Shown here piece by piece: positions 1-6,102 of a stretch of DNA of 10,641 nt; the first letter of the stretch is position 1, and each line of letters opens with the position of its first letter. The translations under genes and the position numbers were made by a program. The notes below the pieces were generated by a model. It did no database searches and had not been told where the DNA came from. It saw nothing but the letters and a program-made list of their open reading frames with translations. The DNA is taken from assembly GCA_905479025.1 (NCBI GenBank), contig CAJQKX010000228.1, forward strand, positions 1 to 10,641, in the 5' to 3' direction. The stretch is from an uncultured Paraglaciecola sp. GTDB lineage: Bacteria > Pseudomonadota > Gammaproteobacteria > Enterobacterales > Alteromonadaceae.

Positions 1-2043
1 GTCGGTTTCTTTAACCGTGACTTCATCTGTGGCAAACACGATTTGACCTTGCTGCAACGCATCGATTATTTGCACAGTGGTGATGCTTGGATTAACTAGG
101 GTGGCACCATTTCTAGGATCAAATAATCGAATGAAAACGCTTTCGGTGATTTCATCAAGTGTGTCGTTATTTGTTTGTAGCACTATTTTTTGGGGGGCAG
201 TGTCGTTGTTTGTCCATTGTAATTCGCCGCTCGTTAGAACAATGTCTTCTAAATCAGCTGATCCTGACAATATTTCGTAACTGACAGTACTGGCACCATT
301 ACCGGTCTTAGTGACGACAATGCTGATGCTCTGACCTTCATCTACTTGGTATTGTCTGGGTTCAAAAGCGATATTACCAGTGTCGTTTTCTAATGTCTGG
401 TCTTGAATAATGTATAAACCGCTATTGATATCACTCACCAAAATATTACCACTGGGTAAAAATGGATAGACCCCCCATGCGCCATTAAATCCAGCGTTGT
501 CTGACACCGGATAGGTATCGAAAAACCCTGCTTCAACTGGGGCACTAGGGTCGGTAATATCGAGTACAGTCAGACCGCGTTCATAGGTAGACATGTAGTA
601 ACGATTGCCGCGCACAAAACCATTATGATCGATTGCGCGAGTTGGGCCAGACCAAGTGCCCACTAGGGTGGGTGTGCTTAAACTGCTGATATCAAATATG
701 TTTAAGGTAGTATTGAGGCCATGTGTTTGTTCGTCAAGTTCGTCATGGACAATGACATATTGTTTATCTTCGCTCCACCAACCTGAATGAGTATATTCAG
801 CGTTGGGATAGGAGCTCGAGCCTAGCTCTATGGCTTGCTTTTCATCCGTATGATCCCACACTCTGAGATTGTCTTCGTTAAAATCGAGTATCACTAAACA
901 GTCGGTATTATTGGCTTGAACACAGTCGGTTTGGGCCCGTGCATCATTGATAGTAAGCGATGTCGCATCATGAGTGTAATCGCTTCGAGTGCTGGATGCG
1001 TTAGTATAGGTCGCGCCTAATGCCTCAGGATCTGACAATGAGTACGAACGGAACGCACCGCTAAAGTTGTTGGATCCTAAAATATGCACTGCAGGTACCT
1101 GACCGGCTAAAGCAATATTTAGCCCGTAATCCAGGTTACTGATATAGATATTGTGGGCGGTGCTGTCTGTTGTTTGCCGTCTCACCACTGAAATGCCATT
1201 TTCTAAGTCGTTTAAGTCGATGATTGTCAAACCTTCATTGGCCTCAGTGGTGACATAAGCGTAAGCCTGCCATCTTAAGGTGGGCGTATCAAAGTATTGG
1301 TACACTTTGATATCTCTCCAGGTGGAAGACAAACCTGAGATACTCCCGATGACTGTGGGCGAAGTGGGTGCGGTTACATCGACTACAGCCAGCGCATTTC
1401 TGAGGCCTATAATGGCATATTCTTGGTGAGTGTTGAGATCGATATGCCCCCATATGTCGTTGGCTGACAGAGGCTTGCTGGGGAAATCAGACAAAGGCAC
1501 ATGTGCCAGTAACGACATGTTATTACACTCAAAACCGTCTGCGCTGCCGTCAATACATGCGCGATTAACTTGTTTTTGTTGCATCAATTGTAATTGAGAA
1601 ACGTTTAAGCCTTTGCCTTGTAAACTTGAAGATGTGAAGCCTTTAGTGTCACGTATAACATGAAAGCCTTGTTGACTCAGTTGTTCGGCATATTTGGCTG
1701 GTACACCTGAAATAGAAGTAAGATAGGTATCGGGGTTCTGCCCTTGATATTGTTCAACTTGATTAAATCCACCTAAAACGGGGACAATTTGACCCGTTAG
1801 GTACAGTAAATCTTGCTCAGATTCAATACTATATTTACCCTGAGCCACCAAGACTGCATCGCCTTTATTCGCTTTTTGTGCGGCGTAAGTCACTGTTTTA
1901 CATGGTCTAAATCTATTGTTGCAGTTGCCATTGTCTGCTCCGCTGTTGGCAACAAAACGGGCTTTATCATGTTCTGCATGTGCTTGAACGCCTTGACTGT
2001 ACCCCATGGCCAGTATCATTATAACGCCAATAACATATCCCAT
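1..2043 (-). CDS. Choice-of-anchor B family exported protein (LVIVD-like repeats plus Calx-beta domains), 3' end outside window
   Basis: The minus strand is open for 681 codons from an ATG at 2043-2041 to the left edge, so the C-terminus is missing. It begins with a signal peptide (MGYVIGVIMILAMGYSQGVQA). A Cys-containing segment at about 29-60 (ARFVANSGADNGNC, then RFRPC) is typical of the N-terminus of the choice-of-anchor B family. Residues about 190-550 hold repeats of the LVIVD kind: ALAVVDVTAPTSPTVIGSIS (216-235), GLTIIDLNDLENG, LNIFDISSLSTPTLVG and GLTVLDITDPSAPVEAGFF (490-508), which suggest a beta-propeller. From about 556 a Calx-beta domain follows (IAFEPRQYQVDEGQSISIVV), and a second begins at about 667 (GQIVFATDEVTVKE) and runs off the edge. 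The protein is probably secreted or surface-anchored; its anchor lies outside the window. It is transcribed divergently from the MbnP/MbnH pair. There is no good Shine-Dalgarno at the ATG: an AAGGTAAGG lies about 27 bases upstream, so the start is not certain. Its biochemical role is unknown. Confidence 0.88.
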   Translation of the reverse strand, partial: MGYVIGVIMILAMGYSQGVQAHAEHDKARFVANSGADNGNCNNRFRPCKTVTYAAQKANKGDAVLVAQGKYSIESEQDLLYLTGQIVPVLGGFNQVEQYQGQNPDTYLTSISGVPAKYAEQLSQQGFHVIRDTKGFTSSSLQGKGLNVSQLQLMQQKQVNRACIDGSADGFECNNMSLLAHVPLSDFPSKPLSANDIWGHIDLNTHQEYAIIGLRNALAVVDVTAPTSPTVIGSISGLSSTWRDIKVYQYFDTPTLRWQAYAYVTTEANEGLTIIDLNDLENGISVVRRQTTDSTAHNIYISNLDYGLNIALAGQVPAVHILGSNNFSGAFRSYSLSDPEALGATYTNASSTRSDYTHDATSLTINDARAQTDCVQANNTDCLVILDFNEDNLRVWDHTDEKQAIELGSSSYPNAEYTHSGWWSEDKQYVIVHDELDEQTHGLNTTLNIFDISSLSTPTLVGTWSGPTRAIDHNGFVRGNRYYMSTYERGLTVLDITDPSAPVEAGFFDTYPVSDNAGFNGAWGVYPFLPSGNILVSDINSGLYIIQDQTLENDTGNIAFEPRQYQVDEGQSISIVVTKTGNGASTVSYEILSGSADLEDIVLTSGELQWTNNDTAPQKIVLQTNNDTLDEITESVFIRLFDPRNGATLVNPSITTVQIIDALQQGQIVFATDEVTVKETD

Positions 2044-2061
2044 AAACGTATCACTATTAAT
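2044..2061. promoter_or_regulatory. Very short divergent intergenic gap between anchor-B and MbnP genes
   Basis: Only 18 bp separate the minus-strand ATG (2043) from the plus-strand ATG (2062). This is too short for two standard promoters, so either the promoters lie inside the opposite genes' 5' ends or one or both starts are further downstream. I do not see a convincing -35/-10 pair or a Shine-Dalgarno for either ATG here. The entry marks the likely control region and does not identify a specific site. Confidence 0.3.
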
Positions 2062-2943
2062 ATGAAGCTTGATTACACCTTACCTTTTAGACACGACAGA
2101 TCCAGTTTTTTGTCCTGTAGAGGCGTAAATAAAGCGTTTGTATTTTTTTTATTCAGTTTTTTGACTGTGTTGATCGGGAGCTGTTCTAGATTAAATGATG
2201 TGGAAAGTATAAAGGTTGAAATTTGGCACAATGGAAGCGCTCTAACTTGCAATGCTTTTGACAGTCATCAGCAAGTTTGGTCTATCCAGCAACTCGCTTT
2301 TTTTATTAGTGACGTTAAATTATTGGACAAAAATACTGTTTACGAACCGCAATTAAGTTCAACACTTTGGCAAACAGATAATGTGGTCTTGATCCAACCT
2401 GATCTGAATGACTGTGCTACAAAATTAAAAGATGACAATACACCTGATCAAAACGATCCCACCGCGTTTGAAACACTTAAAAGTAATCATGACCTGCAAT
2501 TTTTAGTGCCAGTTGATCTCAGTGCATCAGAACAACTTTCGTTTACCCTTGCCGTGCCGTTTGAGTTCAATCATCAAAACCCATTATTACAACCTTCGCC
2601 GTTAAACCTGCCGAGTATGTTTTGGTCGTGGCGCTCAGGGCACAAATTTTTGCGATTAGATATGCAAGCCCCCAAAAAACACTGGGTATTTCATTTAGGC
2701 AGTGTAGGGTGCACAGCCGTTTCAACTATGCGCGCTCCACAAAGAGAATGTGTACAACCCAATAGAGTCGACTTTTATCTGGACAAAAAGCATAACGGAA
2801 CAACACTAGTGATGCATTTAGATAGGCTTATTGCCAATGTATCCATGCAAAACGATGATCCTTGTTTGTTTCATTCAGGCCAAGCAAGTTGCACAGTTTT
2901 AATGTTTAACTTGCAAACGCAAGAGGTGTTTGAATGGCACTAA
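2062..2943 (+). CDS. MbnP-family lipoprotein (copper-binding partner of a di-heme MbnH enzyme)
   Basis: This is a 293-aa protein from the ATG at 2062. The reading frame stays open back to 1813, but that part is antisense to the signal peptide and N-terminus of the anchor-B gene, so I exclude it. A long hydrophobic run (residues 25-40) ends in the lipobox LIGSC with Cys41, giving a predicted lipoprotein. MbnP-family landmarks are QQLAFFISDVKLL (76-88), VPFEFNHQNP (165-174), LNLPSMFWSWRSGHKFLRLD (181-200), FHLGSVGC (210-217) and CVQPNR (230-235). Other cysteines lie at 63, 118, 268 and 277; the family was first described by a four-Cys motif. In studied members the paired MbnH enzyme converts a Trp to kynurenine and the protein then binds copper; W188, W190 and W208 are candidates here by inference only. 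The stop codon lies inside the start of the MbnH gene, so the two are probably translationally coupled. The n-region before the hydrophobic core is long and no Shine-Dalgarno is clear, leaving the start uncertain. Confidence 0.87.
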   Translation: MKLDYTLPFRHDRSSFLSCRGVNKAFVFFLFSFLTVLIGSCSRLNDVESIKVEIWHNGSALTCNAFDSHQQVWSIQQLAFFISDVKLLDKNTVYEPQLSSTLWQTDNVVLIQPDLNDCATKLKDDNTPDQNDPTAFETLKSNHDLQFLVPVDLSASEQLSFTLAVPFEFNHQNPLLQPSPLNLPSMFWSWRSGHKFLRLDMQAPKKHWVFHLGSVGCTAVSTMRAPQRECVQPNRVDFYLDKKHNGTTLVMHLDRLIANVSMQNDDPCLFHSGQASCTVLMFNLQTQEVFEWH

Positions 2944-4067
2944 ACTTGTTCAGAACTGAGTTTTTACACGCTAGCTTTTATCTTATTATGAGTTGCTTTT
3001 TATTTGCTTGTAAACCGCCTCCGCTTCATCAAAACGATGATGAATATGATTGGGCGTTACCTAAAGGTTTTCCAAGCCCTTTAGTGCCAAACGATAATCC
3101 TATGTCAGCCGCTAAAGTGGCTTTGGGAAAGACGTTGTTTTTTGATGTGGATTTGTCTTTTAATCAATCCACTTCCTGCGCCAGTTGCCATCAACCGGAA
3201 TTTGCTTTTTCAGAACCCCAAAAAGTGGCAGTAGGCTCAACAGGTCAAAGACACCGGCGTAATACCCAATCCTTAGTTAATGTGGCTTACAACAGTAACC
3301 TGACCTGGTCTCATTCAGGGCTTGAACGATTAGAGCAGCAAATCCTTATTCCGATGTTTTCTGAAAACCCGGTTGAGTTAGGTATTACGGGACATGAAAG
3401 TGAAGTATTACAACGATTCAAAAATCAGAGCTATTCAAAGCTGTTCGAACGTGCGTTTGATGACAGTAGCGCAAGCTTTGACAGAATAGTGAAAGCCCTT
3501 GCCAGTTATGTCAGAAGCTTAACCAGCTTTGCCTCACCCTTTGATGAGTATGCCTATCAAAATAATGATGATGCCATGTCTGACGTTGCTAAAAGGGGCA
3601 TGGAGTTGTTTTTCTCGGAAAAATTTGAGTGCTTTCATTGTCATGGTGGATTCAACTTTAGTCAGTCAAGTCAACATGAAAACCAAAGGTTGGATTTACG
3701 ACCCTTTCACAACACCGGTTTGTATAATATTGATAATAAAGGTGCTTATCCTGTCTATGATCAAGGCTTGATTGAAGTTAGCTTACAACCCCAAGATATG
3801 GGTAAGTTCAGGACACCCACTTTGCGTAATGTCGAGGTGAGTGCGCCTTATATGCATGATGGAAGTTTGGCCACTTTAAACGATGTGATTGAATTTTATG
3901 CTGCTGGAGGAAAAGGTCATGGTAAATCCAACCCTTTGAAAAGTCGCTTTGTGGCTGGTTTCGACCTGCAATTACAACAAAAACAAGAGCTCATTGCTTT
4001 TTTGCATAGCTTGACCGATAGTCAGTTTTTAAATTCGAATGTAAACTATCCTCTCACCTTACCCTGA
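2934..4067 (+). CDS. MbnH-family di-heme cytochrome c peroxidase / MauG-like lipoprotein
   Basis: This is a 377-aa protein starting at ATG 2934, with AGAGGTG as Shine-Dalgarno 7 bases upstream, overlapping the MbnP gene by 10 bp. The N-terminus ends in FLFAC (Cys26), a lipobox, so the enzyme should be membrane-anchored on the periplasmic side. Two heme c sites are visible: CASCH (82-86) and CFHCH (233-237). Other bacterial di-heme peroxidase landmarks are LGKTLFFD (64-71), the post-heme segment RRNTQSLVNVAYN (108-120), and FRTPTLRNVEVSAPYMHDGS (292-311), which carries the region where the second heme's distal ligand (Tyr or Met) sits in this superfamily. Pairing with MbnP points to an MbnH, which oxidises Trp to kynurenine on its partner, rather than a simple H2O2-scavenging CcpA. 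The length fits the family. Heme attachment requires the cell's cytochrome c maturation system, which is not encoded in this window. Confidence 0.9.
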   Translation: MALNLFRTEFLHASFYLIMSCFLFACKPPPLHQNDDEYDWALPKGFPSPLVPNDNPMSAAKVALGKTLFFDVDLSFNQSTSCASCHQPEFAFSEPQKVAVGSTGQRHRRNTQSLVNVAYNSNLTWSHSGLERLEQQILIPMFSENPVELGITGHESEVLQRFKNQSYSKLFERAFDDSSASFDRIVKALASYVRSLTSFASPFDEYAYQNNDDAMSDVAKRGMELFFSEKFECFHCHGGFNFSQSSQHENQRLDLRPFHNTGLYNIDNKGAYPVYDQGLIEVSLQPQDMGKFRTPTLRNVEVSAPYMHDGSLATLNDVIEFYAAGGKGHGKSNPLKSRFVAGFDLQLQQKQELIAFLHSLTDSQFLNSNVNYPLTLP

Positions 4068-4148
4068 TGGTGCAAAGACAAGGAGGTGCAAGGGTAAAAG
4101 AATTTTGGTATATTTAAGTGTATTTCATACATTTCCAATGGAGATTAA

Positions 4149-4478
4149 GTGACCGGAAAGCCCTTTCTCGTAAGTGGTCGTAATACCCTCATTCATAAAA
4201 TAAGAAAATTAGATCTACTTATTATTAACGGTGATGATAATCCAGCCGTTGTTGTCACACATAAAGGCATTAAAAAATTTGTTGGGGAAGTGCCAGACAG
4301 CAAACGTAATGCAAAACTACAAGATATGGAACTGGTCGATCTCACTAATATTGAGGTGTTTGGGGAAGAAAAAACCTTGTTATTTATTCAAACCATCAAT
4401 GGTAAAGAATATAAAGTGGATTACAGCAGACATAGCTCATCATTGTTTATTAAAATTCATCAGGAAAATACCTTTTAA
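4149..4478 (+). CDS. Hypothetical protein, 109 aa, GTG start, family not recognised
   Basis: The gene starts at GTG 4149, supported by TGGAGAT (GGAG at 4139-4142) 6 bases upstream, and no better ATG exists near the N-terminus. It begins 81 bp after the MbnH stop on the same strand, so it could be co-transcribed or have its own promoter. The protein has no signal peptide or membrane segment and looks cytoplasmic and mostly beta: alternating hydrophobic stretches (LDLLIINGDDNPAVVVTHKG at about 22-41, KTLLFIQTINGKEYKVDY at about 75-92) separated by charged turns. The short strand pattern faintly recalls a LytTR or PilZ-like small beta domain, but no signature is present and I do not claim either. 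Codon use resembles its neighbours. The overlapping frame at 4231-4581 is a shadow. The gene is probably real because of its start signal and protein-like composition; its function is unknown. Confidence 0.62.
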   Translation: MTGKPFLVSGRNTLIHKIRKLDLLIINGDDNPAVVVTHKGIKKFVGEVPDSKRNAKLQDMELVDLTNIEVFGEEKTLLFIQTINGKEYKVDYSRHSSSLFIKIHQENTF

Positions 4479-4502
4479 GTTAGTCCGCTCAATGATACTA
4501 AA

Positions 4503-4521
4503 AAGCCTGTTTCCCGGGCTT
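4503..4521 (+). terminator. Weak terminator-like hairpin after the 109-aa gene
   Basis: AAGCCTG (4503-4509) pairs with CGGGCTT (4515-4521), with one G-U pair, around a 5-base loop. It lies 25 bp after the stop codon of the hypothetical gene. There is no U-run after the stem (AATAATATC follows), so an intrinsic terminator is possible but weak. Confidence 0.3.
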
Positions 4522-4590
4522 AATAATATCTGTAAAGATTTCAGCCAAATAATTTTGCTCAATCTATTTCTCCCAATGTAACAAAATAAT

Positions 4591-4669
4591 GCCAAATCCG
4601 ATTAATCGATGATTCACAACGATAGTTTATCGCTGAGAATGGTTAATTGGTCGCTTAGTCGCATTTGGC
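4591..4669. repeat. Imperfect inverted repeat with nested hairpin (15-nt arms)
   Basis: GCCAAATCCGATTAA (4591-4605) is complementary to TTAGTCGCATTTGGC (4655-4669), with one C-C mismatch and one T-G wobble over 15 positions. Inside the loop a second fold is possible: ATTC (4612-4615) with GAAT (4637-4640), enclosing CGATA-GTT-TATCG (4620-4632). The left arm also contains the 10-bp palindrome CGATTAATCG (4599-4608). No U-run follows on the plus strand. The minus-strand side is followed by a T-rich stretch. It could be a structured RNA, a small palindromic element or a protein-binding site; the sequence alone does not decide. Confidence 0.45.
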
Positions 4670-4769
4670 CGTGACTAGCCTTTATTAGCCTTCTTTAAAT
4701 CACCTTCCCCTCTACATTAAGCATGTACTTGCAATCATGCAGAATTTAATTAATACAGGGTGAGACATC

Positions 4770-5084
4770 ATGAAAAAAATCATTATTGGCAGCATATTAA
4801 CCGCAGGCATTTTTTTTGCTGGCAGTGCACAAGCTAATGCTTTTGACAATAACATTGAAGCGAATTTGGTCAAAATATGTGAAGCAATTAAAAGTGATAG
4901 CAAATTGAAATTGCGTCATGCGATAGAAATAAGTGGTATCAACGTTAGAGCAATTAGTAAAGGTTTAGTCTGCAACGGTTATGATCCAGTGACCTTTGCA
5001 ATAGTAAATAAAGCACAACATACGGCTAAATTTATGGCTCGTAAAAGTGATGTTGATTACGAAGCATTATTAGCTAAGTTATAA
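4770..5084 (+). CDS. Small secreted DUF3718-like protein
   Basis: This is a 104-aa protein from ATG 4770, with AGGGTGAG ending about 7 bases upstream as Shine-Dalgarno. A clear Sec signal peptide (MKKIIIGSILTAGIFFAGSA, then QANA) predicts cleavage after residue 22 or 24, leaving a periplasmic or secreted protein of about 80 aa. The mature part has two cysteines (C37 in LVKICEAIKSD and C68 in GLVCNGYDPVTFA) that may form a disulfide. The pattern (Cys, a charged helix with KLKLRHAIEISGINVRAI, then LVCNG and a helix ending in A-x-x-N) resembles the DUF3718 family of Alteromonadales and Shewanella, recalled from memory. No function is established for that family. The gene stands alone, with inverted repeats on both sides (4591-4669 and 5105-5163) and no close operon partner. 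A minus-strand frame at 4712-4903 is a shadow. Confidence 0.82.
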   Translation: MKKIIIGSILTAGIFFAGSAQANAFDNNIEANLVKICEAIKSDSKLKLRHAIEISGINVRAISKGLVCNGYDPVTFAIVNKAQHTAKFMARKSDVDYEALLAKL

Positions 5085-5104
5085 GGATTGATGTTTTTTG
5101 ACTA

Positions 5105-5163
5105 AAGTGAGTGTATGTAAACCTGTATTGTTTTAATTATACTTTGGTTTAGAGCACTCACTT
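5105..5163. repeat. Long interrupted hairpin downstream of the DUF3718-like gene
   Basis: Three successive paired segments share one axis: AAGTGAGTG (5105-5113) with CACTCACTT (5155-5163), TAAACC (5118-5123) with GGTTTA (5146-5151), and GTAT (5125-5128) with ATAC (5139-5142), closing a 10-base loop. That gives 19 Watson-Crick pairs across 59 nt with only small internal loops. It begins 20 bp after the stop codon at 5084. No U-run follows on either strand, so it is not a typical intrinsic terminator. It may be a 3' UTR stabilising structure, a small structured RNA or a palindromic repeat element. Confidence 0.5.
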
Positions 5164-5410
5164 ACTTTCCAATAATTTATGCATGTATACACACATTTTT
5201 GTTAATACTGCTTAAAAAAACTAAACGTCCCATCCCTAATTAATCCCACTTTAGTCACACAATACCGGGTTTCATCTTTAAGCCAAATGTATAATTGGAC
5301 TTTTTGATAGTGCCAGATGATCGCCATGCTGCGTCGGCAGTGAATTTTTTATTAATTCAACCGTTTAGCGCCACAATTAGCCCTTTTAAGCAAGACCATC
5401 AGAAGAAACA

Positions 5411-5437
5411 GAAGCCATGGTTTGGCATCGCTTTTTT
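5411..5437 (+). terminator. Possible intrinsic terminator
   Basis: GAAGCCA (5411-5417) pairs with TGGCATC (5423-5429), with one A-A mismatch, around a 5-base loop; two bases later a run of six T follows (5432-5437). The stem is short. No gene directly upstream is confident; the 43-aa plus-strand ORF at 5310-5441 overlaps it. Confidence 0.35.
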
Positions 5438-5711
5438 CTGACGTTTACCACGTTAAATCAGGCTAAAGTTCTAAGTAAGGTTCTACGAGTTATCAAGCGG
5501 ACAGATTTCTATTTTTACGCTAGTTGCTGATGTCAAATGTGACTAAATATTTCAGAAATGAAAAATTCTGGGGTTCATCCCATCATCTGAATGATTCATC
5601 ACATACTGGTTCAAATTCAGAAACTTGGACTTACAATGAGAGCGTCGAAGTCGTGACCCGATGTGTATATGTGTTTATTAGATTTGATAAAAATGTATTG
5701 TTCTCTCAATT

Positions 5712-5749
5712 AAGCAAGGATTGCCACTACAAAGCAGTCCTTGCTTTTT
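5712..5749 (+). terminator. Strong intrinsic terminator with no known gene upstream
   Basis: AAGCAAGGATTGC (5712-5724) pairs with GCAGTCCTTGCTT (5734-5746) over 13 positions with one G-U, around a 9-base loop (CACTACAAA). The T-run at 5745-5749 begins within the stem's last bases. This is a textbook rho-independent layout on the plus strand. The nearest confident upstream gene ends at 5084, over 600 bp away, which suggests an unannotated transcript such as a small RNA ends here. A very weak promoter-like pair (TTGCTG near 5524, AATATT 16 bases later) precedes it. Confidence 0.7.
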
Positions 5750-5871
5750 GCCCGAAGAATACTTTTTTACAGCTTACTTTTTTTCTTAGATCCCCACCTG
5801 GTCCTAGAAATGTTCGCCTTTTATCCCCTAGCTTGTATATTTTATACCACAACAATTCAGGAGTGATATGT

Positions 5872-6102
5872 ATGTGCCACTGTATAGTATTAGACGATGA
5901 GGACTTAGCCAGTGAAAGGATACCTAGTTTCGAAGAGGGGCAAGGTAGCTGGCAGGGAGATGGCCAATCCGCAGAGTATAAAGAGGCTGAGAGTCTACTT
6001 TTAAAACATTGGCCTTTTGTATGTTTTATGGATAAGAATATTATACGTATTCTAACTGTGAGGTATCGTGTTCACATTTTAATCTCTGTGGAGCGTTCAT
6101 GA
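5872..6102 (+). CDS. Hypothetical small protein, 76 aa, overlapping the LytTR regulator start
   Basis: ATG 5872 has AGGAG (5859-5863) 8 bases upstream, a good ribosome binding site. The stop codon shares ATGA (6099-6102) with the start of the response regulator, a layout typical of translationally coupled genes. The sequence begins MCHCIVLDDEDLASERIPSF and continues with an acidic/Gly stretch (FEEGQGSWQGDGQ), a possible helix (AEYKEAESLLLKHW), and ends RVHILISVERS. I recognise no family. IVLDDEDLA recalls the acidic start of a receiver domain, and the tail weakly recalls the last strand of a sensor kinase ATPase domain; both could be chance. It may be a genuine small gene or the remnant of a deleted histidine kinase. 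The same frame is open back to 5524, but the strong terminator and poor composition make that part unlikely to be coding. Confidence 0.38.
   Translation: MCHCIVLDDEDLASERIPSFEEGQGSWQGDGQSAEYKEAESLLLKHWPFVCFMDKNIIRILTVRYRVHILISVERS

Larger units (their letters stand above)
5085..5871. other. Long intergenic stretch without a confident gene, rich in hairpins
   Basis: About 790 bp carry no gene I can support. An open plus frame runs from 5524 to 6102, but its first two thirds look non-coding: unusual Cys/His/Ser-rich composition, no Shine-Dalgarno, and a strong intrinsic terminator inside it at 5712-5749. Two tiny ORFs overlap on opposite strands: minus 5202-5327 (41 aa, MAIIWHYQKVQLYIWLKDET...) and plus 5310-5441 (43 aa from GTG, VPDDRHAASAVNFLLIQPFS...). 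Both read as protein-like but lack start signals. Hairpins lie at 5105-5163, 5411-5429, 5438-5461 (CTGA-CG-TTTA pairing with TAAATCAG) and 5712-5746. The stretch may contain a small RNA gene, decayed gene remnants, or both. I recognise no tRNA or att site. Confidence 0.5.

Noticed and set aside
1813..2061. N-terminal extension of the MbnP reading frame back to an ATG at 1813
   Set aside because: It is antisense to the signal peptide and first 77 residues of the anchor-B protein, and placing a start there would leave the lipoprotein signal over 120 residues inside the protein. The frame is simply open by chance.
4080..4088. Strong Shine-Dalgarno-like AAGGAGGTG downstream of the MbnH gene
   Set aside because: No ATG, GTG or TTG lies at a usable distance; the following gene has its own GGAG immediately before the GTG at 4149.
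4059..4097. Inverted repeat TTACCCT / AGGGTAA around the MbnH stop codon as a terminator
   Set aside because: The loop is 25 bases, competing pairings exist with CACC/GGTG, and the only T tract afterwards (AATTTTGG) is distant and short.
5329..5350. CTGC-GTCG-GCAG hairpin followed by a T-run as a terminator
   Set aside because: The stem has only 4 Watson-Crick pairs and the T-run begins several bases away; judged too weak to list.
5360..5368. ACCGTTTAG matching a single LytTR half-site
   Set aside because: LytTR regulators bind paired repeats; no second copy occurs at the expected spacing, and single matches to such a loose pattern are common.
5604..5620. T-arm-like motif (CTGG-TTCAAAT-TCAG) suggesting a tRNA
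   Set aside because: No matching acceptor stem, D-arm or anticodon arm could be built around it; a 4-bp stem with this loop is easily found by chance.
5524..5871. Upstream two thirds of the open frame 5524-6102
   Set aside because: A strong plus-strand terminator lies inside it, there is no ribosome binding site at 5524, and the composition is unlike the neighbouring proteins. Only the part from ATG 5872 has gene-like signals.
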